Shown here: positions 17,532 to 25,133 of the stretch, one piece after another
How positions within the stretch are numbered: the stretch's first letter is position 1
How the letters are laid out: each line of letters starts with the position of its first letter
DNA from: Paracoccaceae bacterium
GTDB taxonomy: Bacteria > Pseudomonadota > Alphaproteobacteria > Rhodobacterales > Rhodobacteraceae
Reading direction: 5' to 3'
NCBI GenBank assembly: GCA_026419405.1
Contig: JANZZL010000031.1
Location: forward strand, 1 to 64,000
Length of the DNA stretch: 64,000 nucleotides
Position numbers and translations under genes: made by a program
Notes under the pieces: model-generated
Database searches by the model: none
What the model was told of the DNA's origin: nothing
The model's input: the letters and a program-made list of their open reading frames with translations, nothing else

Positions 17532-18159
17532 GTCCGAAGAACTCCCGCGCTTGCTGTGGAAAGTCGGTGCACAGCATCACCGCATCCGATTCCATCAGGT
17601 CGGAGGATGCCGCCAGCCGCTCCCAGACCGGCCGGTGGTCGCGCCGGTGCAGGTCGGGCGAGACGATGCAGACCCGCCGGCCCGCGTCGATCTGCCGCGC
17701 GACGGTTCCCGCCTCCCACCAGTCGGAGTGGAACGCATCGAGCCAGATTCCCGCGCAGCGGTCCGCGAGAAGCGGCTCGGGCTCGACGTCGCTCAGCCGG
17801 GTGAAGACGGGCACGTCGGTGCTCAGCCACCGGAGCATGTCGGGCACCGACATGTCGAACACGAATGCCTCCCGCGGCGCGAAGCGCTCGAGCAGCGGCA
17901 CGAGCAGGCCCTGCAGCCCGTCGGCCTTGACGTTGAGCGCAAGCGGCAGCGCCGGGTCCTGCGCCGCATGGCCGGCAAGGAACGCCTCGGCGCCGAGCGC
18001 CCCCTGCCGCGGCGGATCATGGGCGATCACCAGCTTCCCGTCGAGGTCGCGGATGTCGGTCTCGGTTCCGAAGCCGGCTGCGAAGGACCGCGCGAAGGCC
18101 TCGGGGGCGTTCTTCTCGGCAGGCGACAGCCAGAACCCGCGGTGGCTCAGAATGCGCAT
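17521..18159 (-). CDS. GDPD/PI-PLC-fold phosphodiesterase-like protein
   Basis: A 212-residue TIM-barrel protein resembling glycerophosphodiester phosphodiesterases. The active-site pieces are visible: ILSHRGFW with the first His, TETDIRDLDGKLVIAHDP with Glu, Asp and the second His, and LALNVKADGL where a Lys follows the strand that normally carries Glu. It is short and lacks a signal peptide, so it acts in the cytoplasm. The ATG at 18159 is used; a GTG two codons upstream is equally possible. It is the first gene of the nucleotidyltransferase operon, which suggests it frees or handles a phosphodiester-linked precursor such as glycerol phosphate. The true substrate is unknown. Confidence 0.72.
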   Translation of the reverse strand: MRILSHRGFWLSPAEKNAPEAFARSFAAGFGTETDIRDLDGKLVIAHDPPRQGALGAEAFLAGHAAQDPALPLALNVKADGLQGLLVPLLERFAPREAFVFDMSVPDMLRWLSTDVPVFTRLSDVEPEPLLADRCAGIWLDAFHSDWWEAGTVARQIDAGRRVCIVSPDLHRRDHRPVWERLAASSDLMESDAVMLCTDFPQQAREFFGRGD

Positions 18160-18256
18160 GTTCACCGGTCAGGTGTAAAGGGTCGCTCGGCGGCAATCGG
18201 TCGGGCGCGAGGATACGGCCTTCGGCGCGGGGAATACAATCGCATCGTCGCCGCGG

Positions 18257-18277
18257 CTGTTGCCGCAACGGCAACAG
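18257..18277. terminator. 9-bp hairpin between SGNH-like gene and nucleotidyltransferase operon
   Basis: CTGTTGCCG (18257-18265) and CGGCAACAG (18269-18277) pair perfectly around a 3-base loop, 16 bases past the stop of the SGNH-like gene on the minus strand. No T-run follows, so it could also be an operator or attenuator for the operon that starts at 18159. The segment 18166-18256 should hold that operon's promoter; only a weak TTGTAT...GTATCC pair was seen. Confidence 0.45.
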
Positions 18278-18292
18278 ACCGGGGCGCCGGGG

Positions 18293-19210
18293 TCATCCCG
18301 GCGGCACGCCGCTGCGCGGGTAGCCGGTGGCGACCTCCCACGCGATCCTCTTGAAATACTGCGCCTGCGCGCGGCTCAGCCGGTCCTCGGGGGCGAGCCG
18401 GTCCGGCAGTTCGCGCGGGTTGCGCTGGTAGATCACCGCGTAGACGAGGCAGGTGATCGCATACTGACCCAGGCTGTTGAGGTGGATGTCGTCGGCGAAG
18501 ATGTCGCCGATCGAGTCGAGCCCCGGCGCGCGGCCGGCAGCGATGTCGTCGTGGATCCGCATCATCAGGCGATGGCCGGGGATCATGTAGACGGGCGGCA
18601 TGCCCCGGGGGCGGTGGGCGTTCGCGCTGTCCTGCATCCGCTCCCAGCGGGCGCCGTCGATGTCCAGCCGCCGCCGGAACGGGATGTCGGCCTCGTGGTC
18701 GTAGTCCGGCGGCGCGCCGGAATGGCGCCAGTAGGTCCATGTGGAATAGAGCATGACCTCGGCGCCGCGTCCGCGGTTGCCGTTCTGCCAGGCGTGGGCC
18801 ACCCACCGGTCGAGCCAGTCGAGCGTGTCGCTCCGGAACCACGCCTCGTTCGACTTGAGCGGCACGCTCTCGGTGATCACCAGAAGCTCGAACTCGTCGA
18901 TGTTGCGCCGCGCGTCGGGATAGTCCGTGGGATGGTCCCAGCGCCAGAACATCGGCGCGCCGGGGATCGACGAACGGTGGATCGTCTCGTAGGGCCGCGT
19001 CCCCGGCCGGGTTGCGGTCGCCAGGATCAGGCGCCCCGGCCAGGGGTTCGCCCCATAGGCGTCCGACAGGCTGTGCCCGCTGTGGATCTGCCGGACGGTG
19101 AGCGGGCTCGGCTCGCGCGGGGGAAGGGGATCCTGCGCCGAGCCCGCCACCGTCAGCACCATCAGTGCGACGGCGATCGCCGCCGCGGTTCGTCCTGCCC
19201 GTCGTCGCAT
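18293..19210 (-). CDS. secreted SGNH-like hydrolase or esterase
   Basis: A 305-residue protein with a Sec signal peptide (AAAIAVALMVLTVAGSAQD, cleavage near residue 26). SGNH-type blocks can be proposed: HSGHSLSDAYG near residue 45 in the place of the nucleophile motif, and ADDIHLNSLGQYAITCLVYA at about residue 250, a DxxH motif typical of block V. The nucleophile motif is GHS rather than GDS. Family members in polysaccharide loci often are O-acetyl esterases or acetyltransferases acting in the periplasm. The ATG at 19210 is directly before the signal peptide and behind a GGGGCGACGAGG region. The role in trimming acyl groups is inference. Confidence 0.65.
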   Translation of the reverse strand: MRRRAGRTAAAIAVALMVLTVAGSAQDPLPPREPSPLTVRQIHSGHSLSDAYGANPWPGRLILATATRPGTRPYETIHRSSIPGAPMFWRWDHPTDYPDARRNIDEFELLVITESVPLKSNEAWFRSDTLDWLDRWVAHAWQNGNRGRGAEVMLYSTWTYWRHSGAPPDYDHEADIPFRRRLDIDGARWERMQDSANAHRPRGMPPVYMIPGHRLMMRIHDDIAAGRAPGLDSIGDIFADDIHLNSLGQYAITCLVYAVIYQRNPRELPDRLAPEDRLSRAQAQYFKRIAWEVATGYPRSGVPPG

Positions 19211-19256
19211 CCTCGTCGCCCCCCGTTCCCCCTTATGCCGGAAGTTCACGGCAGGG

Positions 19257-20066
19257 TCATGACCCCTGGGGCGGCCTTCCGGTGGGGGCGGGCAGGAACA
19301 GGCGTTCGGCGATCGCCGCCGTGCGCCGCCGGAAGGACGGGCGAGTTCCGAATTCCGCTGCGATCTGGCTGGCATAGTCGGAGGCGGCCGCGATCTTGGC
19401 ATCGACATCGGGCGCAAGCGCGAATTCGTGCACATGCCCTGCGATCAGGCCCCGTGCGCGTCGCGAGAGATCGCGCGGCGCGTTGGCCCACTGGTAGGGG
19501 ATCTCTGCATAGTAGCCCGCAACGACCCCGGCCTGCGCCAGCCAGCCGCCGAGCCGGTCCCTCACCCAGAGGTGGTCACCATGGGCCCCGCACCCGGGCG
19601 GCTGCCGCAGGATGCGGCGCACCAGGCGCATCACCTGCGACAGTTCCGCCCCGGCCCCGAGCGGCAGCAGCACCAGCGTGCGGCCGCCGTCGGGTCGCGG
19701 CTTGAGCGATCGCACCAGTTCCCCGGCCGCCGCGTCGTCAAGCCGCCCGCTTTCCAGGTCCAGATGCTCGAAGGCGGTCCCCAGGCGGGCCATCGCCGCC
19801 TCGTCCTCCCGGCGCCGCGCGGCGAACTCCTCCTCGACATCCGCAAATCCCATCGCCCTTGCATGCGCAGGGTCGGTCGCCGGCCCGGGGCGGGTGAAGA
19901 CAGTCAACACCCGCCGGGGCGGCAGCCCGTCGCGCGCGAGGAACCCGGCCAGCGAGAACACGGCGTCGTCGAGGTGCGGCGAGATGACCCGCACCTCGGC
20001 CACCTGCGCCTCCGCCAGCCATGCGGCAAGCCGCGCCCAGCCGTCTGCTGCCGGCGGCCGGGTCAC
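19257..20066 (-). CDS. PIG-L family N-acetylglucosaminide deacetylase-like protein
   Basis: A 269-residue member of the PIG-L/LmbE zinc hydrolases, which remove N-acetyl groups from GlcNAc-containing small molecules or glycolipids. The zinc motif EVRVISPHLDDAVFSLAGFL (PHxDD) lies near residue 30 and the third ligand is in GCGAHGDHLWVRDRL (HxDH-like). The start is a GTG overlapping the stop of the upstream GT4 gene (GTGA), so the two are coupled; together they could add and then deacetylate a GlcNAc-type residue. No signal peptide, so it acts in the cytoplasm. Confidence 0.8.
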   Translation of the reverse strand: MTRPPAADGWARLAAWLAEAQVAEVRVISPHLDDAVFSLAGFLARDGLPPRRVLTVFTRPGPATDPAHARAMGFADVEEEFAARRREDEAAMARLGTAFEHLDLESGRLDDAAAGELVRSLKPRPDGGRTLVLLPLGAGAELSQVMRLVRRILRQPPGCGAHGDHLWVRDRLGGWLAQAGVVAGYYAEIPYQWANAPRDLSRRARGLIAGHVHEFALAPDVDAKIAAASDYASQIAAEFGTRPSFRRRTAAIAERLFLPAPTGRPPQGS

Positions 20067-21310
20067 GCGGCCCGCTCCCGCAGGTGTCGCTCGACCATCT
20101 GGTGGATGGCCTCGGCACGGCGGCGGTACCACATGTCGGCCGCGTGGTAGAGCCGCGCGGCAAGCGCGCGTTCGGTCACCGGCACGAGCTGGGAGCGATC
20201 GGCATCCAGCCGGGCGATGATCCGGGCCGCCTCCTCGTCGCGGTTCCGGGGAAGGACTATGGCCGCACCCTCGGCATCGCGGCGCTCGAGCACGTAGTCG
20301 ATCCCGTCGGCCACCAGCGGCAGCCCGGCGGCATAGGCATCGAAGAACATCCGGGGGGTTTCCGACATCCGCGGATTGAACAGCAGCGCGTCGCATTGAC
20401 CCAACCGCCGGATCAGTTCCGGCCCGTAGGGCATGCCGCCCACGAACCGGACGTGCTCCTGGATGCCGAGCTCGCGCGCCAGCGCACGCAGGCTCGCCTC
20501 CTCCGGGCCGGTTCCGATGATGTCGAGGCGGACCCTGGCCCCCATCGACCGGGCAGCGGCCAGGATGCGCAGGCTGCGGTCGAGGCCCTTGAGGTGGACC
20601 AGCCTGCCGCAGAAGCCGAACCGCAGCGGCCGCGCGGTGGCGGTCAGCGAGGCCAGCCGCGCGCGAACCTCGGCCTCGGGCACGACCTCGTGGGACAGGT
20701 ACGACGTGTCCTCGATCGGCAGCATCGCCCGGGCAAGCCGTCCGTAGCGGGCTATGGTGCTGCGCCCCTTGAACAGGCACAGGTCGGCGGCGCGGGCCGC
20801 ACGGCGGGTCTGCGCCTCGTGCGCCCAGGCCTGCACCTCGGTGGCAAGTCGGGCGCGCAGCGTGCTGCGGTCGCCGATGTCGCGCATCGAGCGAACAACA
20901 TCCTGGTCCTGCACCAGGATCGTCGGGATACCGGCAATGACCGCCGCCATCAGCGCGCGGTAGCAGAAGGGGCGGAGCGGATCCTCGACCGTGCCGTGAA
21001 GCACCCGGGCCCTGGCGAGCTGCTCGCGGATCAGACCGTCGACCCGCTGTCCGGTTCCCCGCCAAAAGCTGCGCACGCGTTCGTCGCGGGGGAACAGCGG
21101 CAGCGGCTCGATCCCGTCGGAGGCAAGCTCGGCCGGCTCCAGCGGCTGGTCGCTCTCCACTGCCGGAGCGAAGGGCGCGGCGACGACCAGCGGGCCGTAG
21201 CGCCCCCCGAGGGAATCCCGCAGCAGCTCCAGCGCCCGCTTCCAGTCGGTCGCCAGCAACGGACGGGTGCCGTCCATGAAGATCGGAACGGTGATCGGGA
21301 TCAGATACAT
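20063..21310 (-). CDS. GT4-family glycosyltransferase
   Basis: A 415-residue GT-B glycosyltransferase. The N-terminus YLIPITVPIFMDGTRPLLAT precedes an acceptor domain; the donor half shows LRFGFCGRLVHLKGLDRSLR, VRLDIIGTGPEEASLRALA, VRFVGGMPYGPELIRRLGQC and MSETPRMFFDAYAAGLPLVA in place of the E-x7-E motif. The ATG at 21310 was chosen, as upstream in-frame codons encode low-complexity sequence. It is coupled to the PIG-L gene. The pair resembles mycothiol- or GPI-type GT4 plus deacetylase couples, but here sits among polysaccharide genes. Confidence 0.8.
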   Translation of the reverse strand: MYLIPITVPIFMDGTRPLLATDWKRALELLRDSLGGRYGPLVVAAPFAPAVESDQPLEPAELASDGIEPLPLFPRDERVRSFWRGTGQRVDGLIREQLARARVLHGTVEDPLRPFCYRALMAAVIAGIPTILVQDQDVVRSMRDIGDRSTLRARLATEVQAWAHEAQTRRAARAADLCLFKGRSTIARYGRLARAMLPIEDTSYLSHEVVPEAEVRARLASLTATARPLRFGFCGRLVHLKGLDRSLRILAAARSMGARVRLDIIGTGPEEASLRALARELGIQEHVRFVGGMPYGPELIRRLGQCDALLFNPRMSETPRMFFDAYAAGLPLVADGIDYVLERRDAEGAAIVLPRNRDEEAARIIARLDADRSQLVPVTERALAARLYHAADMWYRRRAEAIHQMVERHLRERAA

Positions 21311-21512
21311 GCCGCCATTCGCAGGCCTTCGGTCTCTGCGGTCGCCCGAGCTGTCGGTTCTGCGCGCCTTGCCCCCGACGCTGCCAGCGACGCGCGCCGG
21401 GTTCGTCCGCCTGCGTCCGATCTTGCCCAAGCCTATGGAGATGGCCTAGCTTTTCAAGACCGGCCACAAGTCGCATGCGCAGGCCGTGCCGAACGCTGCA
21501 GCGAGGTGCCGG

Positions 21513-22394
21513 ATGGAGCTCAAGCCTGCGGACTTCGAGCGGTTCAGGGATGCATTTCTTCAGACAGATCTCCCGGCCTTTGCCCGCTACCTGAGCGACC
21601 TCCAGTTCCACCGCAACCCTCGGACGGACGCGCCGCAGGCTCTGGCGGAGGAACTTGGTCTGGTCCGGCCCGGCACACGCGAGCTGACGGAGACCGGCTG
21701 GTTCGTCGCGGATTCCTGTCGCGAATACGTCTTCTGGCTGGAGCGTGACAGGCGCCTGCCCAATGAAGCCGAGGGGCCCTCGCTGTTCGACGAGGCCCTT
21801 GCCGGGCGCTCCGTCCTGGAGATCGGCAGCGGAAGCGGGATGAACCTTCTGTCCCTTGCCGGCCGCGCGGCAGAGGTGGTGGGGCTGGAGCCGGTGGCCA
21901 TCTACCGGCAGATCGGTGCGATCATGGCCGAGGCCGAAGGAATCGGGCCTCTCCAGGTGGTGCCGGGGGCCGCCGAGAACCTGCCGTTCGAGAATGCCCG
22001 TTTCGACACCGTGTTCTGCTTCTCGGCGCACCAGTATTTCGAGATTTTCCCCGCCATGGCCGAGATCGCGCGCGTTCTGCGTCCCGGCGGCCAGGCATTC
22101 CTCATCAGCGGCACCCTGCAGAGCTATGCCCGCGGCTGCGCCGGTGCCCTGATCGGGCGGCAGGGAATTCCCGGCGCGAAGGCCTACATCGTCACCTTGG
22201 TGAACACGCTCGGATACATGATGTTCGGGCGGCGGATCATCGTCCGGCCCAGCAAGTGGACCACCGCCTACCCGGTCTATCCCGGCCCGGCATGGATGCG
22301 GCGGACGATCGCGCGGGCCGGGCTGCAGCCTGCGCCCGAGACGCCCCGGATCGGGACCGAGACCTGTTTCCGGGCGTTCAAGCCCGGGGGCTAG
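21513..22394 (+). CDS. class I SAM-dependent methyltransferase
   Basis: A 293-residue Rossmann methyltransferase. The SAM site is SVLEIGSGSGMNLLSLAG (motif I, near residue 100), with LQVVPGAAENLPFENARFDT (motif II/III) and ARVLRPGGQAFLISGT (post motif). An N-terminal segment of about 90 residues precedes the domain. The ATG at 21513 has GAGGTG upstream at 21503-21508. It points away from the GT4/PIG-L pair and ends at a CTAG that also contains the stop of the convergent GT2 gene. It may O- or N-methylate a sugar or a lipid end; the acceptor is unknown. Confidence 0.8.
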   Translation: MELKPADFERFRDAFLQTDLPAFARYLSDLQFHRNPRTDAPQALAEELGLVRPGTRELTETGWFVADSCREYVFWLERDRRLPNEAEGPSLFDEALAGRSVLEIGSGSGMNLLSLAGRAAEVVGLEPVAIYRQIGAIMAEAEGIGPLQVVPGAAENLPFENARFDTVFCFSAHQYFEIFPAMAEIARVLRPGGQAFLISGTLQSYARGCAGALIGRQGIPGAKAYIVTLVNTLGYMMFGRRIIVRPSKWTTAYPVYPGPAWMRRTIARAGLQPAPETPRIGTETCFRAFKPGG

Positions 22395-23236
22395 CGCCCG
22401 CGTGTCCACTCGCCGGTCTTCCGCTTCAGGCGCACGGCGAGGTGCACCGCCAGGTAGACGGCGAGTCCCGCCGGGTCGGTCGCGCCCAGCCGCGCGAGCA
22501 GCCCCGGTGTCACCGGCGCCTTGCCCTCGTTGCGCATCAGGTCGGGGTAGAGCCGGGCGATCTCGGCCACACCGGCGTCCTGCCGGCGCCGGACGCGCAC
22601 GAGGTTGCCGAAGCCCTCGACCATCGGCCATTGGAAATCCGCCGGCACCTCGACGCGCTCCTGCGGGGTGAAGTGGAGCCGCGCGAAGGTGTCGTCCGAG
22701 ATGATCTCGGGCCACGCGCCCCAGCGCGCCCGCCCGGCGCGGTTCACGGCGAAGAGCCCCGCCCCGACCGCGCCGCCCTGCACGAAGGGCAGCCGCGTCC
22801 AGATCCGGGCGTAGGCGCGCGTGACGGCGGTCTGCGCCGGGGCGACGCGGAGCCGCCCCGTGGCGTAGCGCGGCGCCCCGGTGTCGAGCGCCTCGGCAAG
22901 GCGCGCAAGCAGCGGCGGCTCGCAGACGACATCCGCATCGAGGTAGACGAGCGCCCGGCCCCGTGCCTCGGCCTCGCCGGCGCGGAGCGCGCCGAGCTTG
23001 CCGCCCTGCGCCAGGTCGAGCACCGCGAGCCGCCAGCCGCGCGCGGCGAAGGCCGGCGCCGACCGGCGGGCTGCCGCCACCGTCGAGTCGGTGCAGCCAT
23101 TGGCGGCCACGATCACCTCGACCCCGCCACCGGCCGGCGCCTCCTGCGCCGCCAGCGCCCCGAGGCAGCGCCCGATCAGCGCCTCCTCGTTGCGCGCCGC
23201 GATGATCACGCTCAGGGCCGGGTCGGAAGAGGTCAT
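22391..23236 (-). CDS. GT2-family glycosyltransferase
   Basis: A 281-residue GT-A enzyme. It starts PALSVIIAARNEEALIGRCL, then VEVIVAANGCTDSTVAAARR, the DxD site ALVYLDADVVCEPPLLARL and a C-terminal part with EIISDDTFARLHFTPQER (the ED/QxxRW-like region). The ATG at 23236 fits the family start. The last residues overlap the methyltransferase stop on the other strand. No membrane segments except a possible short hydrophobic stretch near residue 260. Confidence 0.8.
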   Translation of the reverse strand: MTSSDPALSVIIAARNEEALIGRCLGALAAQEAPAGGGVEVIVAANGCTDSTVAAARRSAPAFAARGWRLAVLDLAQGGKLGALRAGEAEARGRALVYLDADVVCEPPLLARLAEALDTGAPRYATGRLRVAPAQTAVTRAYARIWTRLPFVQGGAVGAGLFAVNRAGRARWGAWPEIISDDTFARLHFTPQERVEVPADFQWPMVEGFGNLVRVRRRQDAGVAEIARLYPDLMRNEGKAPVTPGLLARLGATDPAGLAVYLAVHLAVRLKRKTGEWTRGR

Positions 23237-23340
23237 GCAGGCTCGCCTTGGACGACGCGGGCAGCATAGGGATGCGTACAGGCTGGACAAGGGCCGCGCG
23301 GTCGGCCAATCGTGGCTGCGCACCAGGGCCGGAGCAGGTC

Positions 23341-24147
23341 GTGAACGAGCATTCCAGGCAAACCCGCCCCGGGCCGGATCAGCTTGCGGGGCCTGGGGTC
23401 ATCGGGCTGGTCGGCGTGCCGACCGAGGCGGTCTTGCTCCGCGCGATCGAGCAGAGGCTCGACCGCGGCGAGGGCTTCGCCGTGGCGACGCTGAACCTCG
23501 ATCACATCGTGAAGCTGCGCCGTGACGCGGTCTTCCGCAGCGCCTACGCCGCGCAGACCCACGTCGTCGCCGACGGCAATCCCGTGGTCTGGCTGTGCCG
23601 CCTGGCGGGTCGCCCCGAGGTTGCGCTCGTGCCCGGATCCGAGCTGATCCGGCCCCTTGCGGCGCTGGCCGCGCGCAAGGGCGTGGCACTGGCGCTTCTG
23701 GGTTCGACCGAACCGGCGCTGCGGGCCGCGGCCCGACAGCTGGAGGCCGACCATCCCGGACTTGCCGTCGCGGCCTGCCTGGCCCCGCCGATGGGATTCG
23801 ATCCCACGGGGACGGCGGCCGACGCGCTGCTGGATGCAGTCTCCGCCTCGGGCGCCAGGATCTGCCTCCTCGCGCTGGGCGCGCCCAAGCAGGAGATCCT
23901 CGCCGCGCGCGGCCTTGCCCGTCACCTAGGCCTCGGCTTCGTCTCGATCGGGGCCGGGCTCGACTTCATCGCCGGCCGCCAGAGACGCGCGCCGCCCTGG
24001 GTGCGGCGGATCGCGATGGAATGGCTCTGGCGGATGCTTTCCGATCCCCGCCGGCTTGCCCGCCGCTATCTGGACTGCGCGCTCGTCCTGCCGGGGCTTG
24101 TGCGGGCGGCCTACCGGGAGGGCAGGCGGCGGCGCAGCCCGTCCTGA
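23341..24147 (+). CDS. WecG/TagA/CpsF-family glycosyltransferase (GT26)
   Basis: A 268-residue GT26 enzyme; the family transfers N-acetylmannosamine, ManNAcA or related sugars to undecaprenyl-PP-linked acceptors. Signatures: AVATLNLDHIVKLRRDAVFR (start of the domain), THVVADGNPVVWLCRLAG, LLALGAPKQEILAAR and GAGLDFIAGRQRRAPPWVRR followed by EWLWRM. The GTG start at 23341 has GGAGCAGG just upstream and matches family length; an earlier ATG at 23248 would add 31 unlike residues. It likely adds the second sugar of the lipid-linked unit after the ExoY-like priming step. Confidence 0.87.
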   Translation: MNEHSRQTRPGPDQLAGPGVIGLVGVPTEAVLLRAIEQRLDRGEGFAVATLNLDHIVKLRRDAVFRSAYAAQTHVVADGNPVVWLCRLAGRPEVALVPGSELIRPLAALAARKGVALALLGSTEPALRAAARQLEADHPGLAVAACLAPPMGFDPTGTAADALLDAVSASGARICLLALGAPKQEILAARGLARHLGLGFVSIGAGLDFIAGRQRRAPPWVRRIAMEWLWRMLSDPRRLARRYLDCALVLPGLVRAAYREGRRRRSPS

Positions 24148-24152
24148 TCGGG

Positions 24153-25133
24153 TCAGAGCCCGGCCAGCCTGAGGCGGAAACGCCGCGCCGAGTCGTAGCG
24201 GCCGATCGCCAGCCGCGGCAGCGCGAAGAGGTCGGCGCCCGCCCGCCAGAGGCGGTTGTCGAGCGCCGCCGCCGAGCGGAAGCCGAGCCGTGCGGCTGCC
24301 GCGCGCAGCGCGGCGCCGTGGTTGCCGTTCGGCCAGGCGAAATGCGCGACCTCCTGGCCGGTCCACTCCCGCAGCAGCCGGCGCGAGCGCTCCATGCTCG
24401 CCTCGGCCTGCGCCAGCGGGATCTGGTCGAGCAGGTTGTGGCAATGGCTGTGCGCGCCGATGGTCACCCGCGGATCGGCGGCCAGCTCGGCCAGCTCGGC
24501 GCGCGTCATGGGGCCGAGCGGCGGACGCCCCGGCGGCGGCGGGCGGATGCCCGCGATCCGGTCGGCCAGCGCCTCGCGCCGGGCCGGCTCGACGCGCTTG
24601 AGCGCCTCGAGCAGCCCGCCCAGCACCGCCCAGCGGGCGGCGCCCGGTGCGGCGGGCAGGTTCCAGCGGCCGAGCCCCTCGCGCGAGAGGTCGATGACGC
24701 ATGCCCCTTGCGCCAGGGCGCCCATGACGCGGTCGAACCAGTAGGGCCGGCCGGTCTCGATCTGCCCGGTGGCCACGTAGACCGTGACCGGCACGTCGAT
24801 CTCGGGCAGCAGCGGCAGCAGGTGGCGGTGCAGCCCCGCCTCGCCGTCGTCGAAGGTGATGACGGCGCGCGGCCGCCCCCGCCGCCCCGGCCCCTCGGCC
24901 AGGGCGGTGTCGAGCGGCACGATGTCGTGATGCTGCCGCAGCATCGCGACCTGGGCGCGGAAATCGGCGACGCGCAGCGCCGTCCAGGCATCCGGGCCGC
25001 CCGAGTCGGCCGAGAGCGTGTGGTAGCAGAGCACCGTCACCGGGCCGCCGCGCTGCGCCCGGGCCCGCAGCAGGGCCAGCGCGGGCGGCGCGGCGAGCAG
25101 GGCCGTGGCGGCCTGCTTCGCCCTGGCGATCAT
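24153..25133 (-). CDS. polysaccharide deacetylase (CE4 family)
   Basis: A 326-residue NodB-homology enzyme. The catalytic blocks are VTVLCYHTLS near residue 35, RAVITFDDGEAG (TFDDG, metal Asp and base), TIGAHSHCHNLLDQI (HxxxH metal ligands) and HFAWPNGNHGAALRAAAARL. The first hydrophobic stretch ATALLAAPPALALLRA is weak as an export signal. It would remove N-acetyl groups from amino sugars in the glycan or precursor. The ATG overlaps the stop of the GT4 gene upstream (ATGA). A second, unrelated deacetylase (PIG-L) is in the same locus. Confidence 0.85.
   Translation of the reverse strand: MIARAKQAATALLAAPPALALLRARAQRGGPVTVLCYHTLSADSGGPDAWTALRVADFRAQVAMLRQHHDIVPLDTALAEGPGRRGRPRAVITFDDGEAGLHRHLLPLLPEIDVPVTVYVATGQIETGRPYWFDRVMGALAQGACVIDLSREGLGRWNLPAAPGAARWAVLGGLLEALKRVEPARREALADRIAGIRPPPPGRPPLGPMTRAELAELAADPRVTIGAHSHCHNLLDQIPLAQAEASMERSRRLLREWTGQEVAHFAWPNGNHGAALRAAAARLGFRSAAALDNRLWRAGADLFALPRLAIGRYDSARRFRLRLAGL

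Noticed and set aside
20067-23309. Very long minus-strand open frame continuing upstream of the PIG-L gene over 3 kb
   Set aside because: It is a GC-driven open frame antisense or out of frame to the GT4, methyltransferase and GT2 genes; only the last 269 codons show family motifs.
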